DNA from: CAZMGY01 sp964565945 [NCBI: uncultured bacterium]
GTDB lineage: Bacteria; GCA-001730085
Direction: 5' to 3'
Assembly (NCBI GenBank): GCA_964565945.1
Contig: CAZMGY010000006.1
Location: forward strand, 1 to 14,293
DNA: 14,293 nt
The notes beneath the pieces are model-generated. The model was not told the DNA's origin, made no database searches, and saw nothing but the letters and a program-made list of their open reading frames with translations. A program made the position numbers and the translations under genes. Below are positions 14,162 to 14,293 of the stretch, piece after piece (position 1 is the stretch's first letter; each line of letters begins with the position of its first letter).

Positions 14162-14293
14162 CTATGCAGAAACAAGAACCTTCAAATCGTTCTCAAAAAA
14201 GGCAATGTTTTGTGGCAAAGCACTATTGGTTTGCGCCGCAATTTTGACTTGCTCCCACACAGTGCTCGTAGATTGCTCATTTAACTCTAGAGC
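14162..14293 (-). CDS. Hypothetical protein, C-terminal fragment (5' end outside window)
   Basis: The minus-strand frame is open from the window edge to a TAG at 14162-14164, giving the last 43 residues of a protein. They include LNEQSTSTVWEQVKIAAQTN, which looks like an amphipathic helix, and end NDLKVLVSA. The heptad-like spacing and Gln/Ser/Ala content resemble the tail of a helical coiled-coil protein such as a chemoreceptor, but I do not recognise the family. A terminator hairpin right after the stop supports that this is a real gene end. It is not part of the tRNA-tig run, because the terminator and a new promoter lie between. Confidence 0.5.
   Translation of the reverse strand, partial: ALELNEQSTSTVWEQVKIAAQTNSALPQNIAFFENDLKVLVSA

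Noticed and set aside
1-14293. CRISPR arrays, insertion sequences, phage, toxin-antitoxin or defence genes
   Set aside because: No regularly spaced repeats, terminal inverted repeats, transposase motifs or such gene families were seen on either strand.

Overview
This is ordinary bacterial chromosome, moderately AT-rich, with fifteen protein genes and three tRNA genes packed head to tail on the minus strand, plus cut-off genes at both edges. The membrane proteins, the tRNA promoter of sigma-70 type and the gene set point to a free-living, diderm-like or deep-branching bacterium. The phylum cannot be fixed from the sequence. Useful clues are separate coaC and coaB genes, a ComFB-family gene, a DUF502 membrane protein, a YbeY with Asp in place of the third metal His, and the order tig-clpP-clpX-lon-yicC-gmk-rpoZ-coaC-coaB.

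Layout in the direction of transcription (right to left): the 3' end of an unrecognised gene (14162-14293) and a hairpin terminator (14108-14143) are followed by a near-consensus promoter (14072-14100). It reads into tRNA-Lys(CUU), tRNA-Leu(UAG) and tRNA-Gly(GCC). Next come the protein-quality genes tig, clpP, clpX and lon. After them are yicC (RNase), gmk, rpoZ, coaC, coaB, a ComFB-like gene, ybeY, a CorC/HlyC-type membrane protein, a DUF502 membrane protein, bioA and a comFC/gntX-type phosphoribosyltransferase. Most junctions are overlaps or gaps under 30 bases. The only larger gaps are 76 bases before tig and about 165 bases before gmk. At the far left the tail of an unrecognised plus-strand gene (2-148) converges on comFC.

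Functionally the cluster covers nascent-chain folding (trigger factor), ATP-dependent proteolysis (ClpXP, Lon), RNA processing and ribosome maturation (YicC, YbeY), GTP supply and RNA polymerase assembly (Gmk, omega), and cofactor synthesis (CoaB/CoaC, BioA). The tight spacing suggests one or two long transcripts. Several genes start with GTG or TTG inside or against the preceding stop, which suggests translational coupling.

I found no mobile element, CRISPR array, phage or defence gene, and no clearly undescribed system. The points most worth a second look are the divergent active-site motifs of CoaC, the ComFB-like putative signalling protein embedded in a housekeeping operon behind an eight-G tract, and the long leader in front of gmk.
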